NCBI GenBank assembly: GCA_016926315.1
Contig: JAFGOU010000248.1
Coordinates: 1 to 6,247, forward strand
Direction of reading: 5' to 3'
Source of the DNA: Chitinispirillaceae bacterium
Lineage (GTDB): Bacteria > Fibrobacterota > Chitinivibrionia > Chitinivibrionales > Chitinispirillaceae
Length of the DNA: 6,247 nucleotides
In this document: one piece after another, positions 1-5,443 of the stretch
Layout: each line of letters begins with the position of its first letter
Numbering within the stretch: the stretch's first letter is position 1
Notes under the pieces: model-generated
Told to the model about the DNA's origin: nothing
Databases searched by the model: none
Seen by the model: the letters and a program-made list of their open reading frames with translations, nothing else
Made by a program: the position numbers and the translations under genes

Positions 1-1
1 A

Positions 2-1756
2 GGCGTAGAACCTCAGTCGGAAACCGTCTGGCGGCAGGCCGACAAATACCACGTTCCCCGGATCGCTTTTGTGAACAAAATGGACAGAGTTGGTGCCGAC
101 TTTGAACACGCTCTTGCCATGATGCGGGAAAAACTCTCGCTCAGGCCGGTGGCGGTGCAGCTGCCGATCGGCAGGGAAGATGCGTTCGAAGGCGTCATCG
201 ATCTGGTGCGTATGAAAGCATACCGTTTCGATGAATTGACGCAAGGTGCAAGGGTGGTAGAAATGCCGATACCCGATGCGTATGCGGAAACGTCGCGGAA
301 AGCACATGAAACCCTGCTTGAACAGGTGGTTGATTACAGCGACGACCTGATGCGGCAGATGCTCGGCGAAGCACCGCTCGATCCTGGGGCGATTGCTGCA
401 GCGATCAGAAACGGGGTGCTCAAGAGCGAACTGTATCCGGTTTTATGCGGATCGGCGTTCAAGAATAAAGGTATTCAGCAGCTTGTCGAGGCTGTCATCG
501 CCTACCTGCCTTCGCCACTTGATCGCGGCGAGGTAGGGGGAACCGACCCGGCGAGCGGTGAATCACGGCAACGATTGCCAGAAGAAAAGGGGGCTTTTTC
601 AGCGCTCATTTTCAAGATTGCGTCCGATACGCATGTCGGAAGGCTGGCATTTGCCAGGGTTTATTCGGGAAAGGCGGGATTCAAAGACCTTCTCCTGAAT
701 CCGAGGACGAAAGCGAGGGAGCGGGTTACCCGGATTTTTCGTATGCACGCCAACAAACGTCATGCCGAGCAGTTCATGCATGCAGGAGAAATATACGGTC
801 TGGTTGGTCTTAAAGACTCGACCACCGGGGACACGCTATGTGATCCTGACTTTCCAATCGTCTATGAGCGGATGGAGTTTCCCTTGCCGGTGCTTTCACG
901 GTCGATAGAACCCAAAAGTACGGTTGATGAGGAAAAACTGGCGCAGGCGTTACTCCGGCTGTGCGATGAAGATCCGACCTGTACGGTCATGGTCGACAGC
1001 GAAACCGGGCAACGGCTGATATCCGGAATGGGGGAGTTGCATGTCGAGATCCTTGTGGATCGGCTCATCCGGGAATTCAATGTCGGCGTTCATGTCGGCA
1101 ATCCCCAGGTGTCGTATCGTGAGTCAATCGCGCAGAATGCCGAAGAAGATTTTGAATTTTCACAGCTTGTTGGCGGCAAGAGTCATTACGCACGCGTGGC
1201 GGTTACTTTGCAGCCGGTTGAAGCTTCGTGCGGGATCGAATTCGTAAGTGCGATTAAAGACAAGTCGTTTCCCGAAGCATTCGTCACCGCGGTGCGGCAG
1301 GGAGTTCTGGAAGCATCAAGCGGCGGTGTCCTCTCGGGGTATCCGCTCACGGGTATCAGGACGGTTCTCAAAGGCGCTTCCTTCAGAATCGATGATTCCA
1401 CTGAGATGGGGTTTAAAATCGCCGGCACCATGGCCTTTAAGCAGGCCTGTACAAAAGCGAAACCCGTGCTGCTGGAACCGGTCATGAGCATCGAAGTGGT
1501 GGTCCCGGTTGAGTATATGGGAGCGGTGATACACGACCTCAACGCACGCCGGGGCAAGATTGCCGGAATAACCGCACGAAAGGACGCCCAGGTGGTTGAC
1601 GCCGAAGCCCCGCTTGCGGAGATGTTCGGATACGCGACGAGCCTGCGCTCACTGACCCAGGGACGGGCGGTATATACGATGCAGCTGGATCGTTACGACC
1701 GGGCGGCGCCCGGAGTTCAGGAAGAGGTTTTACGGCGGATCGGAAGGCTGTTCTGA
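2..1756 (+). CDS. fusA: Elongation factor G, 3' part (N-terminus outside window)
   Basis: EF-G is the translocation GTPase that moves tRNA and mRNA through the ribosome, and with RRF it splits post-termination ribosomes. The reading frame is open from base 2, and 584 residues are visible. About 110 N-terminal residues (G1-G3 motifs) are missing, which gives a normal full length near 700. Seen, in fragment numbering: G4 motif NKMD (25-28), G5 region GSAF (150-153), domain II from about 197 with TTGDTLCD (274-281), domain III with SGMGELHVEI (341-350), domain IV from about 377, and domain V with LEP (491-493) and EMFGYAT (540-546). Domain IV is divergent: GGKSHYARV (391-399) stands where E. coli-type EF-G has GGRGQYGHV, and SFRIDDSTE replaces SYHDVDSSE. 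The usual GGVIP segment is also lost. It could therefore be an EF-G paralogue or a lineage-specific form. Its place before rpsJ is that of the str operon, but tuf is missing. Confidence 0.96.
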   Translation, partial: GVEPQSETVWRQADKYHVPRIAFVNKMDRVGADFEHALAMMREKLSLRPVAVQLPIGREDAFEGVIDLVRMKAYRFDELTQGARVVEMPIPDAYAETSRKAHETLLEQVVDYSDDLMRQMLGEAPLDPGAIAAAIRNGVLKSELYPVLCGSAFKNKGIQQLVEAVIAYLPSPLDRGEVGGTDPASGESRQRLPEEKGAFSALIFKIASDTHVGRLAFARVYSGKAGFKDLLLNPRTKARERVTRIFRMHANKRHAEQFMHAGEIYGLVGLKDSTTGDTLCDPDFPIVYERMEFPLPVLSRSIEPKSTVDEEKLAQALLRLCDEDPTCTVMVDSETGQRLISGMGELHVEILVDRLIREFNVGVHVGNPQVSYRESIAQNAEEDFEFSQLVGGKSHYARVAVTLQPVEASCGIEFVSAIKDKSFPEAFVTAVRQGVLEASSGGVLSGYPLTGIRTVLKGASFRIDDSTEMGFKIAGTMAFKQACTKAKPVLLEPVMSIEVVVPVEYMGAVIHDLNARRGKIAGITARKDAQVVDAEAPLAEMFGYATSLRSLTQGRAVYTMQLDRYDRAAPGVQEEVLRRIGRLF

Positions 1757-1811
1757 TTCGCCGCGGTCTCGATGAAATGGGAAGTACCCGAAAAGATACA
1801 GGAGTAATGCA

Positions 1812-2120
1812 ATGCCAGGAGAGAAAATTCGGATCAGGTTAAAGTCGTTCGATCATAATATTCTTGACAAGTCGACGTCAGATATCGTCAGGACGGCAAA
1901 GGGTACGGGTGCTCGAATATCCGGTCCGATACCGCTCCCTACCGAGAAGACGATTTACACGGTGCTTCGGGCGGTGCATGCGGATAAAAAATCGCGCGAG
2001 CAGTTCGAGACACGGATACATAAGCGTCTCATCGATATCCTGGAATCAACGCCGCAGACCGTTGACGCGCTTATGAAACTCGATCTGCCGGCAGGAGTGG
2101 ACGTCGAGATCAAGGTATAG
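1812..2120 (+). CDS. rpsJ: 30S ribosomal protein S10 (uS10/NusE)
   Basis: S10 is a 30S head protein. In known bacteria it also acts as NusE, pairing with NusB in antitermination and bridging NusG to the ribosome. The product is 102 residues, against 103 in E. coli. It shows the family landmarks: [10 protein letters not shown] near the N-terminus, [12 protein letters not shown] in the middle, a basic RIHKRLIDI segment, and a C-terminal [17 protein letters not shown]. The ATG at 1812 has GGAG (1801-1804) seven bases upstream. An ATG at 1807 is out of frame. The gene follows fusA after only 55 bp and opens the S10 gene run, so it is probably transcribed through from fusA. It ends with TAG. A stem-loop lies just past the stop codon. 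Confidence 0.98.
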   Translation: MPGEKIRIRLKSFDHNILDKSTSDIVRTAKGTGARISGPIPLPTEKTIYTVLRAVHADKKSREQFETRIHKRLIDILESTPQTVDALMKLDLPAGVDVEIKV

Positions 2121-2123
2121 ATC

Positions 2124-2138
2124 CCCCGCGCGGCGGGG
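2124..2138 (+). promoter_or_regulatory. GC-rich stem-loop between rpsJ and rplC
   Basis: A perfect 6-bp stem CCCCGC/GCGGGG with a three-base GCG loop begins four bases after the rpsJ stop codon. It is followed by about 38 mostly A/G-rich bases leading to the rplC start, with no run of T. It is therefore not an intrinsic terminator. It could be an mRNA processing or stability element, or part of a feedback site. The structure is read directly; the role is inference. Confidence 0.4.
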
Positions 2139-2177
2139 TGAAGAAATAAGATAAAAAGAGGAATAAAGGACGGCACT

Positions 2178-2804
2178 ATGCAGGGCATAATCGGAAGAAA
2201 AGTGGGGATGACCAGATTGTTCGAAAGCGAAAGCGGGAAGGCCGTTGCCGTGACCGTCATCCAGGCGGCGAACAACGTGGTCCACCAGGTTAAGACAAAA
2301 GAAAAGGACGGTTACGCCGCTGTCCAGCTCGGATTCGGTCCGATCTCCGAAAAAAGGCTTACCAAGCCGCGTCTCGGTCATTTTAAAAAGCTCAATTCCA
2401 CGCCCACGAAGGTGATCAAGGAGTTCCGGCTCGACAATGACGATGAAAAACCCGCGCCGGGAACCACGGTTGGCGTGGAGATCTTTGAAAACGTGAAGCT
2501 GGTCGACGTGATCGGCATGTCAAAAGGCCGCGGTCACGCCGGTACGATCAAACGTCATCATTTTGAACGCGGTCGGAAAAGTCACGGTAATACCAATGTC
2601 CGCGAGCGCGGATCCATGGGTGCGAACACCTATCCGGCCCGTGTATGGCCGGGCCTTCGCATGGACGGCCATCTCGGTGCGTCGCAGGTTACCGCGCGAA
2701 ACGTTCCCGTGGTGGGTATCGACAAGGAAGCCTGTCTCGTTTTTGTTAACGGAGCGGTGCCCGGACCGAACAAAGGCATTGTGTTCATCAGAAAAAAGAA
2801 ATAA
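2178..2804 (+). CDS. rplC: 50S ribosomal protein L3 (uL3)
   Basis: L3 is an early-assembly 50S protein. Its long loop reaches toward the peptidyl-transferase centre. The product is 208 residues, close to the 209 of E. coli. Family landmarks are the N-terminal [33 protein letters not shown] (about 109-129), the loop [15 protein letters not shown] (145-159), and the C-terminal [17 protein letters not shown]. Aligning the loop with E. coli GSIGQNQTPGKVFKG places Thr151 where E. coli has Gln150, the residue methylated by PrmB. That modification is therefore not expected here. The ATG at 2178 has AAGGA (2166-2170) seven bases upstream. The gene sits between rpsJ and rplD as usual for the S10 operon. 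Confidence 0.98.
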   Translation: MQGIIGRKVGMTRLFESESGKAVAVTVIQAANNVVHQVKTKEKDGYAAVQLGFGPISEKRLTKPRLGHFKKLNSTPTKVIKEFRLDNDDEKPAPGTTVGVEIFENVKLVDVIGMSKGRGHAGTIKRHHFERGRKSHGNTNVRERGSMGANTYPARVWPGLRMDGHLGASQVTARNVPVVGIDKEACLVFVNGAVPGPNKGIVFIRKKK

Positions 2805-2830
2805 CGACACGTTTATAAAGGTGACTGTTC

Positions 2831-3460
2831 ATGAAGGCAAAACTGTATCAGCAGGACGGTAAAATCAAGGGGGATATCGACCTCCCCGATGCCGTTTTCG
2901 CTGTGGAAGTAAAAGAGCATCTGCTGTTTCAGGTCATCAAAGGGTACCGCGCAAACCTGCGCCAGGGCACCTCCAAGACCAAGGGGCGCAGTGAAGTATC
3001 GGGGGGTGGACGCAAACCCTGGAAACAGAAGGGCACGGGTCGTGCACGTGCCGGTTCGAATACCTCTCCTGTATGGGTTCGCGGCGGCAAGGCCCACGGT
3101 CCCGATCCGCGGGATTATACCACGCACCTTTCCAAAGCCATGCGGGTTGCGGCGCTTAAATCCGCTTTATCCTCCCGGGCGAGGGATGAAAAAATTCTGG
3201 TTGTCGACGGGGTGACCTGCGAACCCCCGAAAACAAAGATCCTGGCGCAGTTTCTCGGTGCGCTCTCTGTTGGCGGCAAGCGCAATCTGCTGGTGGTCGG
3301 TCCCGAAGGCAAGCATCTCTACATGGCCGGCCGCAATATAAAAAATCTTGACGTCAAACCGCTTTCCGAAATCAACGCCTACGACGTTCTTAACAGTGAA
3401 AACGTCATATTCAACGGCGAGACCCTTATCGGTAAGATAGCAGAGGCGGTGGCATCGTGA
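2831..3460 (+). CDS. rplD: 50S ribosomal protein L4 (uL4)
   Basis: L4 binds 23S rRNA early in assembly, and its extended loop lines the narrow part of the exit tunnel with L22. In gammaproteobacteria it also represses its own operon; nothing here shows whether that applies. The product is 209 residues, against 201 in E. coli. The tunnel-loop signature GRKPWKQKGTGRARAGS is clear at 60-76, followed by SPVWVRGGKAHGP. The C-terminal globular part carries AALKSALSSRA, PKTKILAQF and LLVVGPEG, matching the family's order. The ATG at 2831 has AAAGGTG (2817-2823) seven bases upstream. The stop overlaps the next gene by four bases (GTGA), which suggests translational coupling to rplW. Confidence 0.98.
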   Translation: MKAKLYQQDGKIKGDIDLPDAVFAVEVKEHLLFQVIKGYRANLRQGTSKTKGRSEVSGGGRKPWKQKGTGRARAGSNTSPVWVRGGKAHGPDPRDYTTHLSKAMRVAALKSALSSRARDEKILVVDGVTCEPPKTKILAQFLGALSVGGKRNLLVVGPEGKHLYMAGRNIKNLDVKPLSEINAYDVLNSENVIFNGETLIGKIAEAVAS

Positions 3461-3747
3461 GCGTATATCATTCGATCATCCGGTATCCGAGCATTACCGA
3501 AAAAAACACGGCTCTGCGGACCTCGCAGAACAAGTTCGTTTTTGAAGTCGCGCCAACCGCGAGCAAGCCGCAGATCAAAAAGGCCGTTGAAAAGCTGTTC
3601 AATGTGACGGTTCTTTCGGTGAATACGATTGTCGTCAAGGGAAAAAAGAAAAGGATGGGAAAATTCGCCGGGTACCGCAGCGACTGGAAAAAGGCGATTG
3701 TCAAGATCATGGCGGGGCAGACCATCGCGAAGTTCGGCGAGGTATAG
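3457..3747 (+). CDS. rplW: 50S ribosomal protein L23 (uL23)
   Basis: L23 sits at the exit of the peptide tunnel and is the docking site for trigger factor and the signal recognition particle. The product is 96 residues, near the usual 95-100. It shows IIRYPSITEK at the N-terminus, with Glu15 aligned to the trigger-factor-contacting Glu18 of E. coli. It then has KPQIKKAVEKLFNVTVLSVNTIVVKGK, the basic loop KKKRMGKFAGYRSDWKKAIV, and GQTI. The start is GTG at 3457, overlapping the rplD stop codon. AGAGG at 3442-3446 lies ten bases upstream inside rplD. The gene ends with TAG, and an unusually wide 86-bp gap follows. Confidence 0.97.
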   Translation: MSVYHSIIRYPSITEKNTALRTSQNKFVFEVAPTASKPQIKKAVEKLFNVTVLSVNTIVVKGKKKRMGKFAGYRSDWKKAIVKIMAGQTIAKFGEV

Positions 3748-3753
3748 AATTCT

Positions 3754-3773
3754 GGGCGATCAACCGATCGCCC
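3754..3773 (+). promoter_or_regulatory. Perfect 8-bp hairpin after rplW
   Basis: Arms GGGCGATC (3754-3761) and GATCGCCC (3766-3773) are fully complementary around an AACC loop, seven bases after the rplW stop codon. A T·G wobble pair at 3753/3774 could add one more step. No T-run follows, so an intrinsic terminator is unlikely, and the next gene is part of the same cluster. A processing, stability or r-protein-binding site is possible. The structure is seen; the function is inferred. Confidence 0.5.
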
Positions 3774-3788
3774 GCATATTGATGAAGA

Positions 3789-3806
3789 GGCGCAGCGTTA
3801 TGCGCC
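3789..3806 (+). promoter_or_regulatory. Second hairpin upstream of rplB
   Basis: Arms GGCGCA (3789-3794) and TGCGCC (3801-3806) form a perfect 6-bp stem with a six-base GCGTTA loop. It lies 15 bases after the first hairpin and ends 14 bases before the rplB Shine-Dalgarno sequence. Together the two hairpins occupy nearly half of the 86-bp rplW-rplB gap. No T-tract follows. It may belong to a two-hairpin leader acting on rplB; this is inference. Confidence 0.4.
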
Positions 3807-3820
3807 GAAAAGAGGATGAC

Positions 3821-3826
3821 GAGGTG
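3821..3826 (+). promoter_or_regulatory. Ribosome binding site that decides the rplB start
   Basis: GAGGTG ends seven bases before the ATG at 3834. The in-frame ATG at 3816 has AGAGG directly abutting it with no spacer. It would also add MTRCFI before the family-typical MGIKTYRP start. The ATG at 3834 is therefore preferred. Confidence 0.75.
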
Positions 3827-3833
3827 CTTTATT

Positions 3834-4670
3834 ATGGGAATTAAGACCTATCGACCCTTAACGCCGACGTTGCGGTACAAAACGACCAATACGTTCGACC
3901 AGCTGACGACCGACACCCCGTATAAACCGCTTCTGGTCAGCAAGAAGCGGGGAAGCGGAAGGAACAACACGGGGCGTATCACGGTGCGTCACCGCGGGGG
4001 CGGCAGCAGGCGTTTTATCAGGATCATCGATTTTAAGCGCGACAAGCGGAACATTCCTGGCGTCGTCGAGACCATAGAGTACGATCCCAACCGTTCGGCT
4101 TTCATCGCTCTTGTCAAATATGCCGATGGCGAACGGCGCTATATTCTTGCCACCTCGAACATGAAACCCGGAATGAGGATCGTTTCCGGAGACGAGGTGG
4201 AGATTGCCGAAGGCAACTGTATGCCGCTGAAAAATGTTCCGCTCGGCACCCAGGTCCATAATATAGAAGTGCTTGAAGGCAAGGGCGGACAGATTGCGCG
4301 CAGTGCCGGAGCCTATGCGGAAGTGGTGGCGAAGGAAAACCGGATGGTCCAGCTCAAGTTTCCCTCCTCGGAAGTACGGAATGTCAGGGAGATCTGCGTC
4401 GCAACGATCGGTGCGGTATCTAACGGCGAGCACATGAATATGGTTGTCGGGTCCGCGGGAAGGGTACGGCACCGGGGTATCCGGCCGACGGTCCGCGGCG
4501 TCGTCATGAATCCGGTTGACCACCCCATGGGCGGCGGCGAAGGGAAATCAAAGGGTGGCGGTGGTTGGCATCATCCTGTTTCACCGTGGGGCCAAAAGGC
4601 AAAGGGTCTTAAGACCCGTAAAAAACGTAAACCGTCGGGTAAATATATAGTACGCCGACGCATTAAATAG
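3834..4670 (+). CDS. rplB: 50S ribosomal protein L2 (uL2)
   Basis: L2 is a large primary 23S rRNA-binding protein needed for subunit joining and close to the peptidyl-transferase centre. From the chosen ATG it has 278 residues, against 273 in E. coli. Landmarks are [16 protein letters not shown] (42-57), IIDFKRDK (64-71), [13 protein letters not shown] [13 protein letters not shown] (81-93), [19 protein letters not shown] (149-159), and [17 protein letters not shown] (215-231). The usually conserved His230 (E. coli His229) is present, but the following x in HPxGGGEG is Met232 rather than His. A short Gly-rich insert ([16 protein letters not shown], 238-253) is longer than in E. coli, and the basic C-terminus is intact. 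The gene is preceded by an 86-bp gap with two hairpins, so it may be controlled separately from rplW. Confidence 0.98.
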   Translation: MGIKTYRPLTPTLRYKTTNTFDQLTTDTPYKPLLVSKKRGSGRNNTGRITVRHRGGGSRRFIRIIDFKRDKRNIPGVVETIEYDPNRSAFIALVKYADGERRYILATSNMKPGMRIVSGDEVEIAEGNCMPLKNVPLGTQVHNIEVLEGKGGQIARSAGAYAEVVAKENRMVQLKFPSSEVRNVREICVATIGAVSNGEHMNMVVGSAGRVRHRGIRPTVRGVVMNPVDHPMGGGEGKSKGGGGWHHPVSPWGQKAKGLKTRKKRKPSGKYIVRRRIK

Positions 4671-4694
4671 CGAAAGCATGAAGGAAACCAGCTT

Positions 4695-5075
4695 ATGTCG
4701 CGTTCGGTAAAAAAAGGTCCGTTTGTTGACGACCATGTGCAGAAAAAAGTGGATGAGGCGAACAAGTCGGGCCAGAAAAAGGTCATCAAGACGTGGTCCC
4801 GCCGTTCGACGATTCTGCCGGAGTTTGTCGGACACACGTTTGCCGTACATAATGGCAACAAATTCATTCCGGTGTATGTAACCGAGAACATGGTCGGACA
4901 TAAGCTCGGTGAATTTTCACCCACACGTACCTTCAGGGTACACAGTGGGTCAACCAAGACCGATAAGACCGCGGTTGCCGGTACGGCGCCGGCTCCGGGC
5001 GCTGCGGCATCGGCCCCGGGTAGCGCGGCAGCACCCGCTCCTTCGGCAGCACCCGCTCCCGGCGCGACGAAGTAA
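4695..5075 (+). CDS. rpsS: 30S ribosomal protein S19 (uS19) with Ala/Pro-rich C-terminal extension
   Basis: S19 forms a dimer with S13 in the 30S head. In bacterial ribosome structures its C-terminal tail lies near the A- and P-site tRNAs. Residues 1-91 are a complete S19: [30 protein letters not shown] (31-46), [12 protein letters not shown], and [16 protein letters not shown] (66-81). E. coli S19 has about 92 residues, but here the frame continues to 126. The extra tail (92-126) contains 16 Ala, 7 Pro, 4 Gly, 3 Ser, 3 Thr, 1 Val and a terminal Lys. It is uncharged except for that lysine and is probably disordered. It is partly built from an 18-bp DNA repeat. Codon choice continues without a visible break, and rplV follows 15 bp later with a strong binding site, so I see no sign of a frameshift. 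AAGGA (4681-4685) lies nine bases before the ATG. Confidence 0.97.
   Translation: MSRSVKKGPFVDDHVQKKVDEANKSGQKKVIKTWSRRSTILPEFVGHTFAVHNGNKFIPVYVTENMVGHKLGEFSPTRTFRVHSGSTKTDKTAVAGTAPAPGAAASAPGSAAAPAPSAAPAPGATK
5026..5061 (+). repeat. 18-bp tandem repeat in the rpsS tail
   Basis: The 16-base string CGGCAGCACCCGCTCC occurs at 5026-5041 and again at 5044-5059, an 18-bp period equal to six codons. It encodes two copies of an (A/S)-A-A-P-A-P unit. A looser related GC-rich unit, GGCTCCGGGCGC, lies upstream near 4990-5001. The pattern suggests that the S19 tail grew by local duplication or replication slippage. Confidence 0.8.
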
Positions 5076-5090
5076 CGAGGAGGAATACCA

Positions 5091-5432
5091 GTGGAATCGA
5101 CGGCTAAAATAAAATTCCTGCGCGGAACGGCCCGTAAGGCCCGGCTTGTGGTTGATGCCGTGCGGGGAAAGATGGTCAGCGAGGCGTTGAGCCTTCTTGA
5201 ACTCAGCATCCAGAAAGACGTGGCCAAGGATGTCGCAAAGCTGCTTAAAAGCGCGGTAGCTAACCTGCAGAGCACGCATGCCGACGCCGCTATCGATGTT
5301 GACGATCTCCGCATAAAGGAGATCTGGGTTGACGGCGGGCCGTCGATGAAGCGTTTTCGCCCGGCCGCGCATGGCAGGGCGGCGCCCGTACTCAAGCGTA
5401 TGTGCCACATTTCGGTCACGATAGCCAATTAA
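5091..5432 (+). CDS. rplV: 50S ribosomal protein L22 (uL22)
   Basis: L22 contacts all domains of 23S rRNA, and its long beta-hairpin lines the exit tunnel with L4; changes in that hairpin give macrolide resistance in known species. The product is 113 residues, against 110 in E. coli. It shows FLRGTARKARLVVDAVRGK (9-27), then AKLLKSAVANLQ (49-60), and the hairpin signature GPSMKRFRPAAHGRAAPVLKR (83-103) followed by HISVTI. The start is GTG at 5091, supported by a strong GAGGAGG (5077-5083) seven bases upstream and by the match to the family N-terminus. The hairpin has Phe-Arg and Ala-Ala where E. coli has Ile-Met and Arg-Ala. It lies in tight succession with rpsS (15 bp before) and rpsC (11 bp after), so coupled translation is likely. 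Confidence 0.97.
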   Translation: MESTAKIKFLRGTARKARLVVDAVRGKMVSEALSLLELSIQKDVAKDVAKLLKSAVANLQSTHADAAIDVDDLRIKEIWVDGGPSMKRFRPAAHGRAAPVLKRMCHISVTIAN

Positions 5433-5433
5433 C

Positions 5434-5440
5434 GGGAGGA
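5434..5440 (+). promoter_or_regulatory. Close-set ribosome binding site deciding the rpsC start
   Basis: GGGAGGA lies just after the rplV stop codon and only three bases before the GTG at 5444; the GGAGG core is four bases away. That spacing is short. A longer in-frame GTG at 5402 would add 14 residues unlike S3 and overlap rplV. The GTG at 5444 gives the family-typical [13 protein letters not shown], so it is the start. Confidence 0.7.
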
Positions 5441-5443
5441 TTC

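Noticed and set aside
1863..1868. TTGACA inside rpsJ as a possible -35 promoter element
   Set aside because: No matching -10 sequence lies at the proper distance, and it falls within conserved S10 coding sequence.
2563..2862. Plus-strand open frame overlapping the end of rplC and the start of rplD
   Set aside because: It is an out-of-frame shadow of two clear ribosomal genes, with no recognisable product.
3754..3806. Hairpins after rplW as intrinsic terminators
   Set aside because: Neither is followed by a T-run, and rplB and five further operon genes continue on the same strand.
3816..3833. Earlier ATG for rplB
   Set aside because: Its only purine-rich site abuts the codon, and the added residues do not match L2. 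The ATG at 3834 has a well-spaced GAGGTG and the family N-terminus.
3858..4523. Minus-strand open frame (221 codons) opposite rplB
   Set aside because: It is a shadow of rplB with no recognisable domain. The plus-strand frame is a full L2.
4968..5072. The S19 tail as a frameshift or read-through artefact
   Set aside because: The frame stays open with Ala/Pro codons and internal repeats, then stops at TAA just before a strong rplV binding site. The other frames give no S19-like ending, so a real extension is more likely.
4571..5428. Long minus-strand open frame (285 codons) across the ends of rplB, rpsS and rplV
   Set aside because: It lies wholly opposite three unmistakable ribosomal genes and its translation is low-complexity or unrecognisable. 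GC-biased third positions commonly leave such antisense frames open.
5402..5443. Earlier in-frame GTG for rpsC
   Set aside because: It would overlap rplV by 31 bases and add 14 residues unlike S3. GTG at 5444 gives the standard MGQK start after a binding site.
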